Source: Schistosoma mansoni (taxonomy: Eukaryota; Platyhelminthes; Trematoda; Strigeidida; Schistosomatidae). Taken from it: DNA of 64,000 nt. Each line of letters starts with the position of its first letter. The first letter of the stretch is position 1. Positions 12,210-23,299 of the stretch are shown piece by piece. The DNA lies in assembly GCF_000237925.1 (NCBI RefSeq), contig NC_031495.1, positions 33,022,706-33,086,705 on the forward strand. The letters run 5' to 3'. A program made the position numbers and the translations under genes. The notes beneath the pieces were generated by a model. That model was not told the DNA's origin. It did not search any database and saw only the letters and a program-made list of their open reading frames with translations.

Positions 12210-14095
12210 AAGTATAACAGTGATGTGTATCAACTTTTGAGTACTTTAAATATTATTTGGGATATTGAATCACACTGGAGTCCGAAACCCAAGTTTCGTT
12301 ACATCTGAGACTCGTTGGGAGAATGTATCTTCATCCCAGTGTTCGTGTTCTTACTGAAGATTAAGCCCAGTACCGAGCGTTTCAAACTTGAGAGCTCAAC
12401 TAAACGGTCTATTGAGCAAAAATAGCTATCACTCTTTCAATTAACAGCTGGAAGAAGTTTTTTTATCTTTCGGATAAGATAAAATCATTCTATGCCGATT
12501 AAGAATAGAACATTTTATTTGCATGTGTCTTCTAGCGAACAAATAAGTATCTATAAGAATAAAGTAAGCTTTGAATGATCCACAATATTTGAATACTTAT
12601 AGACAAGTTTACAGCAAGTGTTTTTTAGAAACAGTTCTCGAAATCTGTATTCTGGACATTTTGTGTTATTTTTCGGGGAATAATTTTCCTCGATCAACAC
12701 TTCGCACTCAAAAGACTCAAAAGAGTGACTATCACAGAAGTTAACTTTAACATTTATTTGATCTTGTAATGGTGTTTGGTGCGTTAACTTGAGTAGTTTG
12801 ATTACTGCTATACATAAAAGGTAACTTACTCAAATAAATGCTCAGACATTAGATTCACACATGGTTAAGACCAAGAAATAAGTTGCTTCTTATGTTTTAC
12901 GGAAGTAAAATATATTTATTATCTTAATGAACAAAGGAGTTTCGAGAACCTGAATACATGGTGACGTTCATATTAAGACTTAGACGCAGTATTTTTCTCT
13001 TTTAAATTCAACTCATTATCAACTGAGCTACTGATTTCATTTACCAGTCAACTCTTTCAATGAGTATTATTTTTACGTTTTTACTGGTAAGACTTTCGAT
13101 TACCCATTTTTTATGAGTTATGATCTGTTTTAGTTGGCATATAAGTATCTTGAGCAGATTATTTCAGTGTGAGTTGAATAATCACAAATAGGAACAAACG
13201 TATCCCTAGTTTCCACTAACAGCCACAATTCATCTCCTCTAAAACCTTTTGATAAAATGAATTTATTTGCAGTGGTCTGCTTAGAATGCTCATATGATAA
13301 TGAATCAAATATATTCATTCAAAAATGGTATTCTCATTTCAATGGTAGTTTAGTTATAATTTTGTAGTATCTTTCTTAAATGAAATGGAAATCTGAGAAA
13401 AAAAGGGTTCATACGGAATTGATCAGGCTCACATAATCAGGTGCGAAAAAACCAGAATGGTATTATACCATACACTACTAGCACATGGTTTTAATCACTT
13501 TTTGATTGTTTAATAACCTATTTTCTAACTATTGAAAGTGTTTGGTATAAAAGAAAAGTCAAAAACTCATTACTAATCTATTGTTTTGAATCAACCACAA
13601 TAGGGCTATTTAGAAGAGAGTTGAAGTGAATATTTTGTTGTTTGTTCTATGGTTCTGAATAAAGGTAAACTGTCCTCAAACTTGTGCGAACATTTTATGA
13701 ATTTGATTAGTTACTAGTAACTTACAGAAAACACTGTTCGATAGAAAGCTTTGTATTTCTTGGGACTAATTGCAAAGATTTACACATACTCTCGGAAGTA
13801 TCTAACGCCTTATTCGGTGGATATATACGTTCCTCACAAAGCTTTATTTTTTCAGCCATCATTTCCAGGTTATCGCAAGAATGACTAATTTATGTAACTA
13901 GCTATACTGGTAGTGAAGAAATTATTTTATCCGGCGTTTGGTTTATCCAATTAGTCACTAAAATTAATCTATTTGGGAAGCCGAAGAGTGATCTCATAAC
14001 TAATCTACGTTTAGAAGTGCATATTTAGTAACTGAAATTACTAAAAACAATGCTAATATTCCTGATGGCTTTGGTTTTAGTGTAATCGAATAATC
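12210..14095. other. Gene-free stretch
   Basis: No exon, RNA gene or recognised repeat. Frames here are short and have no resemblance to known families. Confidence 0.45.
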
Positions 14096-14099
14096 CATC

Positions 14100-14520
14100 T
14101 TGTATTTTTATTATTTATTATTTTATTTGAACACATAAATATTGGTACAAGGAGATACGAGATATAAAAAATGCCTCAAACAAAAAATTGTCATTTTATT
14201 TAAATTGTGTGCGGAATATGATAGTGCCCGGGTGCAAAGACCAAAGCAGGTGGTTTTTTAGGAGGCCACACCCCGAGCCTTTGGCCTAAAGGTCTGATCC
14301 ACAAGGCAGTGGAGCATCGTGAGGAGTTGCAGTCTCATGGTGGCCGGTGACCAATAATTGGTTCATACGCCATTTTTCCCTCAGGGTACTGGTGCCCATG
14401 TGCACTATTCGTTTGGAATCAGGATTTCTCAACTCCCCTGATGGACTCAACGTGTTCACTGGCCCAGTTAAAGTGCCGGACATTCGCTTTTCGTTCAATC
14501 ACTTTCGTAAACAATAATAG
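14100..14520 (-). repeat. Interspersed repeat A, copy 1 (diverged)
   Basis: Unclassified repeat of about 500 bp, seen five times in this window. In sense orientation it begins with a GC-richer head ('ctctcgaaatgctctcacat'), has a middle with 'gttccagtatcctgaggga', and ends in an AT-rich tail with AATAAA-like words. This copy is the 3' part only and has diverged from the two near-identical copies at 30.0 and 39.7 kb. It abuts an RTE fragment. No protein-coding signature or pol III box was found. Confidence 0.7.
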
Positions 14521-14524
14521 AAAT

Positions 14525-14835
14525 TTTGAAAATGGATAGCGCTGACAAACACCAATTGAAGTTGAACGTTCTGCTGACTGCTCACCATAAATTCTTACTC
14601 GAACACTGCTGTTCGAGTAGAGAGTGCCTACTGGGTTGATGTGCTTCTTTTGTATTTCTTTCAATTTCAAAGTCTCACGAACAACCGTGTCGGACACCGC
14701 CTTCAGGTCAAGAAATACAGCTATTCAACACAAACCATAACATGACCACTAGTATTAAAGTAAAGAGCATTCTGGTGGTTTACGTACTTTCCTGACACAC
14801 ACCTAAATGGCTTGTACCACCACAATACCTCCAAC
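14525..14835 (-). mobile_element. RTE-like (SR2-type) LINE fragment, reverse transcriptase region
   Basis: The minus strand reads 'FLDLKAVSDTVVRETL...' and then 'ALYSNSSVRVRIYGEQS' and a decayed 'SGVRQGCPLSPFLF' region. These are RT motifs A and B of RTE-clade elements such as schistosome SR2. The first aspartate context (DLKAVFDSVDR in intact elements) is altered. The promoter-proximal side (14,640-14,830) recurs almost unchanged in the opposite strand at 16,280-16,470. Confidence 0.75.
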
Positions 14836-14849
14836 TGCATTTATCAATT

Positions 14850-15924
14850 TACATGTACTTTAAAGCAATTAGTCCCATTTCCAGTCTAGTTAACCTTTCA
14901 TTTTTTTATATAAATGTTCTTAACAAGTATATGTGTGATCAGATTGTTCGAAATGGATTGCGCTAGTATATCATATAGTTCTGATAATCTTTGTCTTCTT
15001 ATTACATTATCAAAGTTTACATGTACTTGCCAAATCACACACATTGGAAGAACTGAGAGAAGAGTACATGTTCGCATTTCCGAAAATGTTCCAAAGAAAT
15101 TGAGACTGTGAAGCACAATGACTTTTAACAATACAATAGCTCGGAATTTACTCGACACCGGATACACTAATCACATTCCTCAAGCCCTAAAAAGTATTAG
15201 CAGACAAAGGAACGCAGCTTCTCTTCGGTTCGCTCACGCAATTGCGATAATAAAAAAAACTCAACCTGATTTATGTATCCAAAACGAGACAGTAATAAAC
15301 CTATTACCAACCCGATAATCCATTTTTTGGTCATTAGTTTTATTTTGTTAATGTTTATTTTATTATGTGGTCTTCCCTTACCGAATTCTTAGTTTATGTA
15401 CATTAATACCACCCCTTCACTCATACATTTCCATTCACTCAATCCTCTTAACTTATGTAAACTCCTCAAATCCTCACTTGTTGTTGTTTTACTTGTGTCT
15501 TCCCATTGTTACATTGGACTGCAATTGATCAGTCCTCTTCGATTATTATGCGACCCATCTTATCAGTTTCTTTTAATTCTAGGAATCTTGTGTAAACTAT
15601 TCATTACCTCTAAAATTATCACACAATCTATCTTATCTGTCTCCGAACCTCAATTAATTATTGCATCACCCACTCCTCATGTTGTTTGATCCCAACACCA
15701 AATGACCTCCGACCCGTTCTTGCTAGTCTAGTCTAGTCTTGTCTAGTTATTATTGATAACCTTATTATTCCAATTCTTTTCTTTCACCTATATCAATTGT
15801 TTTACATCATATCTTACCTCAGTGTAAACTCTTAATACATATTTGGTTGTAAACAGTCAATGAGAAACCATGAAATGTAATGAATTCCTATTATTCTATG
15901 TCCATGTTTGTTCTTGCTTTATTT
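14850..15924 (+). mobile_element. Penelope-like element, 5'-truncated copy with GIY-YIG endonuclease end
   Basis: From about 14,900 the plus strand reads 'FTCTCQITHIGRTERRVHVR' and, after it, 'FNNTIARNLLDTGYTNHIP' and 'RQRNAASLRFAHAIAI'. This is the carboxy-terminal GIY-YIG endonuclease region of Penelope-like elements (intact relatives read 'CEITYIGRTERR'). About 600 bp of 3' untranslated sequence follows, including a short (TCTAG)n stretch near 15,725 and ending near 'tgctttat'. The RT domain is absent. The segment 15,015-15,924 is repeated almost without change, inverted, at 20,168-21,075. Confidence 0.8.
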
Positions 15925-16269
15925 AGCAGTTAAATTGGCTGAGATACCAGTTAGACTCTGGAAACTGAATGTCATCCAGTATAAATAATCTTGACTCGCG
16001 ATCATGCCAATTCGCATACAAGGATTAAAGTTATTTTACGTTGATCAAATAACAATCAGTCCAACTAGAGTAGTCTCAAAATGTTAAGCTCCACAATTTT
16101 TTGATACCTAAACTTCGTCAATAATAGAAAACCCGTGAAAACTAAGTCAATTCTAGTTCAAGCTTAGATGCAATGACTAGGTCTTTTTCTTTCAGCAAGT
16201 TAGACACACGTCCTGATGCCCTAATTTAATCATATTCTTTAACTTGGAGTAGGTATCCGACTCCACCGA

Positions 16270-17350
16270 TCGAGAGGTTCTGTGGTGGTGCAAGCCATTT
16301 AGGTGTGTGTCAGGAAAGTATGTAAACCACCAGAATGCTCTTTACTCTAATACTAGTGGTCATGTTATGGTTTGTGTTGAGTAGCTGTATTTCTTGACCT
16401 GAAGGCGGTGTCCGACACGGTTGTTCGTGAGACTTTGAAATTGAAAGAAATACAAAAGAAGCAAATCCACCCTGTATTCAGCAGAACGTTCACTCTCAAA
16501 TGGTGATTGTCAGTGCTGTCCACTTTAATAATTTCTATTTAACTCTGTTATAGGCATCTTCTTAGTGATAATGCCGTCATTTTCTGGTTTTTCAGGGACT
16601 GATCTTCTACCAGAATATTCAGTCATCGACTTACAATGCGTAGATGACATGATCATGTTTGATGAAGACTGATAAATCTCAATCTTCTGAAAACCTTGAG
16701 CGACAATTTATGTTCGAGATGTGTTTTATTCTTGGCGAAACTTTTGCTTCAGAATTATTCTGTATCAACTCCTAGACTGAACATAGGGTGTAAATTGGCT
16801 GATTGAGTTGACCACTTCACTTAGCTTGTCATTCTCTTCAGCCCTGGTGTGTTCGTGCCTGAGGAAATTTCGGGACGGATTAGCTTTTGCTAACCTGCAT
16901 CATTTAATATTTGTCGGCTGAAGTCGTTGGAGTATTCATTTCATTTGCTAAACCTTTGTCTTCCTGAAATTACAATGTCTAATCTTGATAATATGTTGGA
17001 AGAAAACTAGGAGCGACCAAACCAAAAAATGCCATTAGTCGATGAGTCATCTAGGTAAATACGGACTACCGGATTGGGGTTCGTGTGATTGCAGTGATCA
17101 ATAAATGCGGACGTCGGATGGCATAACTCGGTATCAGTCACAGTGACTTTGATCCATTAATTCTCTATTGTATCCTAGGTCTTCAGGTTCGATATTGTTT
17201 CATATATTTTGCTCCTCTGTTTTATTTCTTCTTTTCAAACCTTATTCTTCAATATTTATTTCTTCTCATTATCATTAATATTGCTATTATCTTGATTCAT
17301 ATACTGTTAATCTTTATAATTGGATTTCGAAGTGCTGATAGGGTATAACA
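16270..17350 (+). mobile_element. RTE-like (SR2-type) LINE remnant, RT to 3' end
   Basis: Pieces in plus-strand order match an RTE reverse transcriptase. RT motif A region ('DLKAVSDTVVRETLK') comes first, then a degenerate palm ('GTDLLPEYSVIDLQ-VDDMI', equivalent to the usual YADDI box), then 'LNLGETF' and 'RLAFANLRHL'-like remains. The last conserved block is the 'GGQTKTWH'/'LSHVGRCRLPGWG' carboxy end near 17,000. An AT-rich 3' tail runs to about 17,350. Many stops and frameshifts make it a dead copy. Confidence 0.7.
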
Positions 17351-17719
17351 AATTGGGATGATGCACATTTTTACCGGGCCGTATGTTAGTTAGAACAGAC
17401 TGATATTATGACAATTAATCATAGATTACACCTTTGGTTTGTCTGAGTATATTATCATTTCAGTAACATTGTACAGGCTATAGTTTTATAGTTTACAAAG
17501 AAAAATAAAGACATTAAGATTGTGAAACCAAATTCATATTAGCATGTGATAATTTTTACATTAGACTTAATCAATTCCATATATTGACGAAAATATGTGT
17601 ATTGGAATGTGAATCAGTTTTTATGAATCATGTATAAAGTATTTGGTAATATTATTTCTATCCTGAAGTACTTACTTCAAAAATTAAAATCAGATATAAT
17701 GTAAACAAATGAGTTCTCT

Positions 17720-17777
17720 ATGATTTTGATGGAATTTTGTTCTCTGAACTCAGAGAAAGAAAGTCCATCAAAATCAT
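17720..17777. repeat. 58-bp two-part perfect hairpin
   Basis: Outer arms of 14 bp (17720-17733 'atgattttgatgga' and 17764-17777) are exact reverse complements. Inside them, 'ttctctga' and 'tcagagaa' form a second 8-bp perfect stem around a 2-base turn. The internal loops are nearly symmetrical (6 and 6 bases). No known family recognised. It could be a miniature inverted-repeat transposon core, a folded small RNA precursor, or chance in AT-rich DNA, though nested perfection makes chance less likely. Confidence 0.8.
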
Positions 17778-17889
17778 CCACCTGAGCTACAGTTCATCTC
17801 CACCATCTCAGATTTCTCTATGAATTATTGCTTATCTCTCCCTTTAAAAATTTATTTAGTGATTCATTAGTTTTCCACTTACTGATTAA

Positions 17890-18010
17890 TAATAAATTTT
17901 GAACAATCTGATTACACATATACTTGTTAAGAACATTTATATATAAAAATAAAAGGTCAACTAGACTGGACATGGGGGTATTATCGAAATTTATCAAAGG
18001 GACTAATCGT
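17890..18010 (-). mobile_element. Penelope-like element fragment
   Basis: Reverse complement of this piece matches 14,855-14,960 (blocks 'ctagt(t/-)gacctt', 'tataaatgttcttaacaagt' and 'tgtg(t/a)(g/a)atcag'). It is a short inverted piece of the region just upstream of the GIY-YIG part. Confidence 0.6.
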
Positions 18011-18034
18011 TTTAAGTTTCACATAACTTTCATT

Positions 18035-18395
18035 GTTATGGAGCATCGTGAGGAGATGCAGTCCCATGGTAGCCGGTGACCGACGATTGATTCATACACC
18101 ATTTGTTCCCTCAGGATACTGGAGTCCATGTGCACCATTGGTTTGAAATCAGGATGTTCCAACTCCCCTAGGTGGACTTTCGGTGTCCACGGACCCGGTG
18201 GACATTCGCTTTCGTCCTCTCAATTCCGTAAACAACACCCCCGTCACGAGAAGACAGTGAGTAGGACTTCCCTGTCAGAGGCTATATACGCGTGGCCATG
18301 TGAGAGCATTTCGAGAGGGAGTGCGGACTCTACAACTTTCGGCCGTACCAGGGCATTTGGGGGCCGACGAGTTTCTGACTTATTATTCAATCATT
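18035..18395 (-). repeat. Interspersed repeat A, copy 2 (diverged)
   Basis: Contains the head ('tgtgagagcatttcgagagg') and middle of repeat A, inverted relative to its sense. The AT-rich 3' end is missing: homology stops where the Penelope-like fragment ends. The open frame at 18128-18442 is only the frame running through this repeat. Confidence 0.7.
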
Positions 18396-18449
18396 TCGAT
18401 GAAACAATGTTTTGGAGCACAACCTTTTGGAAAATTTATTGAAGTATCG

Positions 18450-19000
18450 AGAGCTAATTACACGGTAGAGAGTTTGTTATTAAAATAAACAGTTTTCTTA
18501 TGTTCATTATCTTCAAAAGATATTATTGCAACAGTCAATTTTATGATTACTCATGATAATGTTCAGTGGAACAAACAGTTTAAATATATTACAAAATATT
18601 TTACATGTTTTTTCCCGGTGGTATTAAACATGACTTTTTTCCAATAAATTCTAATTGATTTTCATAAAGTTCTATTTATTAACAAATTTTCTGTTTTCAA
18701 AACAACATCGAAAAATTGAAATTAATGGATACCTCAAAAGCATGGTCAGATGATTAGTAATAAGTAAATAGTAACCTTAGCATGATTTACACGTTGTCTG
18801 GGTCAGTTTTACAAAAACAAGTTACAAGATCAATAAAAAGTTTTATGATCTGAATTATGTGTGAATGAAGGCTGATTAATCGAAAACGATTAGTTTTGAT
18901 TGTTCGTAATACCATTTTCTCCTTGAGCTGAACTGTTTAACTGTTATGTTCTCATTATCAGAAGGAGTTTCTTGGAAATATTATTAGTAATTTTAATCGT
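18450..19000. other. AT-rich stretch without features
   Basis: Nothing recognised. Confidence 0.4.
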
Positions 19001-19014
19001 TGAGAGTATGAGTC

Positions 19015-19116
19015 AGTTGATGCAAGACCATCATGAAAAACCTGGAGGCACTGGACGGCCATTTCTTCCTATTGTGAGACTCCTCATCAGTGCGCAACCA
19101 CGATCTCACCTCATTA
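19015..19116 (-). mobile_element. Hammerhead-SINE fragment (second family), decayed
   Basis: On the minus strand, 19,048-19,095 reads like the family's hammerhead, but the first core C is A, the base pair next to the core in stem II is lost and the GAAAC junction is GAAAU. This ribozyme should be dead. The head of the SINE upstream of the hammerhead is missing. Confidence 0.7.
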
Positions 19117-19119
19117 TCC

Positions 19120-20165
19120 TTTAAAGCAACACCATAAACAGAACTTTCAGACCAAAATGAATTAATGAAATTTCTCATCTCTCATTTAGATCACAGAACG
19201 CGATCTCACTAAAATAATGATGTCATTCTGATGACTAATTGGCTAATAGAAATTGATGAAAAATAAGACATTGTTCTTAATCTCACGATGTCTCGGTGAC
19301 TTCATTTTCAAGAATTGATTACGCAACATTCATTTTTTCATACTCTTAATTGTAAGTTATCTTTGTTTGGCTCTTATTTGATCCTTACTCGGTTAATCAA
19401 TAGTTGTTCCATATTTAGTAGTATGAAGCCCATGATATCCTATATTTCTAGAATTCTATCTTCCTATTCTTTTCAGTTTTGCTTCTAGAATATATATCAT
19501 GTTAACCTATGAATGGATGACAGTATAAAAAACTAATTAGCCCTTTCACAATTATTATCTTTTTAGTAAATTTATATTCATGTCAGCCCAAACTAAATCA
19601 ACACTTTTTGAAATCAAATACATGTTGATATGGTTAGCTATCACTTAATAGATTGCTGAGTATACGACATAGTTTTTTTCAAGTAATAATAACTTGGGGA
19701 GTAATTACTTAGCCAATGAGACATATCTGTTGGTAACAGATGAAAAATTAGATGATGTTGTAAATATGTGTTTGCACAATAAGTTATTGATTAGCTGATA
19801 TTAAATACCACTGATTTCAATTTATGCAAATCTGTGATATGGAGTGAAATTCAGAAGTAGTCTAATGAAAAGGTCAATCTATAGCAATCAGAAGTGACAT
19901 TAAGGCCAAGTGCATTTCAGTGGGGTCAAATGGGTCAATATCCCAACGGTAGACTGGTATATCTATGGATGAGTATTTGTGTATTTTATTCGGTAGACCA
20001 ATACACTTTCTCCCTCACACTTATGTTCTCTCAAAGTAGTAAGCTGGGGAATTAGTACATAGCATAAAATATATCAATATCAGATTTCAGAAAAAGCACA
20101 TTACAACAAACTGATTATGAATAAGTCACATAAAAAGCTTCATGCAATTAGTTCCCTTTATGAAT
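19120..20165. other. AT-rich stretch without features
   Basis: Nothing recognised. No shared repeat with the rest of the window was seen. Confidence 0.4.
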
Positions 20166-20167
20166 TT

Positions 20168-21075
20168 TAATAAAGCAAGAAAAAACATGGACATAGAATA
20201 ATAGGAATTCATTACATTTCATGGTTTCTCATTGACTGTTTACAACCAAATATGTATTAAGAGTTTACACTGAGGTAAGATATGATGTAAAACAATTGAT
20301 ATAGGTGAAAGAAAAGAATTGGAATAATAAGGTTATCAATAATAACTAGACAAGACTAGACTAGACTAGCAAGAACGGGTCGGAGGTCATTTGGTGTTGG
20401 GATCAAACAACATGAGGAGTGGGTGATGCAATAATTAATTGAGGTTCGGAGACAGATAAGATAGATTGTGTGATAATTTTAGAGGTAATGAATAGTTTAC
20501 ACAAGATTCCTAGAATTAAAAGAAACTGATAAGATGGGTCGCATAATAATCGAAGAGGACTGATCAATTGCAGTCCAATGTAACAATGGGAAGACACAAG
20601 TAAAACAACAACAAGTGAGGATTTGAGGAGTTTACATAAGTTAAGAGGATTGAGTGAATGGAAATGTATGAGTGAAGGGGTGGTATTAATGTACATAAAC
20701 TAAGAATTCGGTAAGGGAAGACCACATAATAAAATAAACATTAACAAAATAAAACTAATGACCAAAAAATGGATTATCGGGTTGGTAATAGGTTTATTGC
20801 TGTCTCATTTTGGATACATAAATCAGGTTGAGTTTTTTTTATTATCGCAATTGCGTGAGCGAACCGAAGAGAAGCTGCGTTCCTTTGTCTGCTAATACTT
20901 TTTAGGGCTTGAGGAATGTGATTAGTGTATCCGGTGTCGAGTAAATTCCGAGCTATTGTATTGTTAAAAGTCATTGTGCTTCACAGTCTCAATTTCTTTG
21001 GAACATTTTCGGAAATGCGAACATGTACTCTTCTCTCAGTTCTTCCAATGTGTGTGATTTGGCAAGTACATGTAA
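20168..21075 (-). mobile_element. Penelope-like element, inverted near-identical copy
   Basis: The reverse complement of 15,015-15,924, with the GIY-YIG carboxy part and 3' region. A 97-codon frame is identical in the two copies, and a 66-codon frame differs by one residue (V versus A), so the copies are very close. Homology starts at 'tttacatgtacttgcc' inside the endonuclease domain, so both truncation points differ (14.85 kb copy extends further 5'). This is what two recent 5'-truncated insertions, or an inverted duplication, would leave. Confidence 0.8.
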
Positions 21076-21352
21076 ATTGGTAAATGCATGAGTTTCAAAT
21101 AAATTTTCCCCGGTCTTCATCATGTTCTTGTTCATGATTCGATTAATTGTTTTCCAGTACCAAATGCCAATTCGGCATACATAAAACGTGTGCATGTTTT
21201 TTATTACTGATAAATAATATCATTGTTTCTAGGTTGCTGGCAGCACAATAGAATTTTCAAAATATATATACTGATTGCATTCTGTCAGGGGTGTTGCTTT
21301 TGCTTCGCGTAAGTTATTTATGATTGTGGGTTGTGGAGATTTTTGAATTTCA

Positions 21353-21435
21353 TTGGAATTATGAACTGATCAAAATTGGACCACCACTGAGATTTTAAAA
21401 ACAGTGGAAGGCCGTTTTGTCCTAGTTTTTGACTC
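21353..21435 (-). mobile_element. Hammerhead-SINE remnant, inverted partner 1
   Basis: Reverse complement shows 'gaggagtc', 'taggacaaaacggcc' and 'ccactg', a strongly decayed hammerhead half plus tail of the second SINE family. Followed after about 40 bases by a remnant in the opposite orientation. Confidence 0.55.
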
Positions 21436-21475
21436 CTCAAAAATAACGAACGTGCTGATTTAGATTACCGCGTGG

Positions 21476-21575
21476 GGGTTGTGTATGCTTACTGTTGAGG
21501 AGCTCCATACTAAGACGGAATGGCCGTCCAATACTTCTAGGTTTTCAGCGGTGGCCTAACTTAGATCGGTTCGTG
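21476..21575 (+). mobile_element. Hammerhead-SINE remnant, inverted partner 2
   Basis: Reads 'actgttgaggagctcc', 'aagacggaatggccgtcc' and 'ttctaggttttc', the family's hammerhead and tail with several core changes (first core C lost, GAAA changed). Not expected to cleave. Confidence 0.65.
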
Positions 21576-21579
21576 ATTT

Positions 21580-22810
21580 TAAAGAAGTTAGTTCTTTGGA
21601 AAAAAATTGTAATTTTCAAAATTAGTAGAACATAGTGTTATGATGTATACGGTAACTTTTACATTTAAGGATTAGTCTGTAAAATTATGTTAAAAGAGAA
21701 TTTAAAGGAATGCAAATATGGAACTTCCATAATTATTCGTTCGTGAATTGATATATATAATTTCAGTGAGTAATTATCAACATGTGGTTTATATAACCTT
21801 TTCTATAATTTTAAGTGTTAGCTTACTTTTAAGTTACTAATTATTGTTACATGTTTGAAGGACGGAAAATAATAGTCAGCTATTTATAAATTGTCCATCC
21901 AATTTTGTAATGGAAATTTCCCTAATCTGATTTGTGTTACTGTGGTACCTTATGGTCCGATATTTTACTTCTGTCACTGCATAGGTTCTGAACAGAATCT
22001 ATAAAAAGCACTTTGAAAATGATATTCATCACTGTATGACATTAGCTCAAGAACCATTTTAAATTAGGAAGCACTGTATGGCTGTTAAGCGTAACCTGAA
22101 CAAATAACAACTATGAAAAGAGATTCACTGACAGAGTTAAATGCATAAAACTAATTAAAAATAAGAAAGAATGTGGAAGTTGAGACCACTTCTATTCATA
22201 AGTCATAACTTTATTTACTGTAATCAATACATGTGACAGTGAACACAGTTAAAGCTTCCTTACACATTTTAAAGGAAGAAAAAAAGACTTTCTTACGAGT
22301 TGATTAAAACACATCAATTCCATATTGAGCTAGGGAATTCTAAGCCAAGATTTACTACAGCATCAAATTCAGAGTCAAGGTTAAAACTGTAATAACGTGA
22401 ATAAAATAGGACTCTTATATTCGATAAAGTACTTTGTTATACCATAGAACAATCATTCTTGTAATAGTGTAATCGATTAAAGGTGGAAAAACCCATGTAT
22501 ATTGTAGTGTTATGTAAAAATAACAAGAATTTTTATGTAGTTTATGCGCACAAAGTACAACTGTATGTTCTAATTTCACAGTTCGATAATTCGGTTTTTG
22601 TTTTTTATGAATTCGCACATTTTCGAAAAAAAACTATTCGATATTTTTACTCATATTACATAAAATATTTTGATATTGCTGTACCTATTACTAATAATTA
22701 AATAGGTTTTAAATTTATTAAATTAATAAGCGGACTTCATGAAGTTCACCTGTTGCTAATGAAATTCAAGAGTGAGGTTGTGGATGAAGCCCGTAAAAAT
22801 AATTTGACTA
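21580..22810. other. AT-rich stretch without features
   Basis: Overlapping short frames on both strands around 22,415-22,700 are AT-codon-rich and show no family resemblance. No repeat recognised. Confidence 0.4.
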
Positions 22811-22814
22811 GGTG

Positions 22815-23220
22815 GCTCACTTACTTACGCCTGTTACCCCCTCTCCGAAGAGGAGGAGCACGGGCCTCCCACCAGTATTCTCCATCCAACTATGTAGCTT
22901 ACTGTTGATGGTATCCGGTCAACGGATATTGAGTATTTTGTGTAGACAATTGTTTGTAAATAGTTGTGCTTCTTGATGATAGTTGTAGTGGTTCTCAAAG
23001 TCTCAGCTCCGTACAGTAGAACTAACTGTCTTGACGTTCGTATTGAAGATTGTGACTTTGATATTGGCTTGCATACAGTTGTTTTGAGTTCTATATGTTC
23101 TTCAGTTGTAGGAATGCTGTCCTTACTTTGCCCATTTTTCCCTTTATATATGAAAAGGTCACTAAAACAGGTATTTTGTTCAGTGTAATTATAAATATGC
23201 CTTTCGTACAGATGTTCCAT
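22815..23220 (-). mobile_element. LINE fragment, carboxy end of an endonuclease-reverse transcriptase
   Basis: The minus strand has 'LLYGAETLRTTTTIIKK' and ends in 'VGWRILVGGPCSS', joined by a decayed middle. These are the last blocks of a LINE polyprotein common in schistosomes (intact relatives read 'YGAETWRTT' and 'GWRMLVGGLCS'). The same end is found in the longer copy at 26.6-28.3 kb. Internally deleted and dead. Confidence 0.75.
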
Positions 23221-23299
23221 AAACTTGGTTTCTTTGGCAAATCGGGAATACGTAGGAAAAAAATATCTGCGTTAGAAAGGGGTTGATTACACCAGGATT

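Noticed and set aside
15396-15689. 97-codon frame, identical at 20,403-20,696
   Set aside because: It lies in the 3' untranslated part of the Penelope-like copies, after the endonuclease end, and has no domain.
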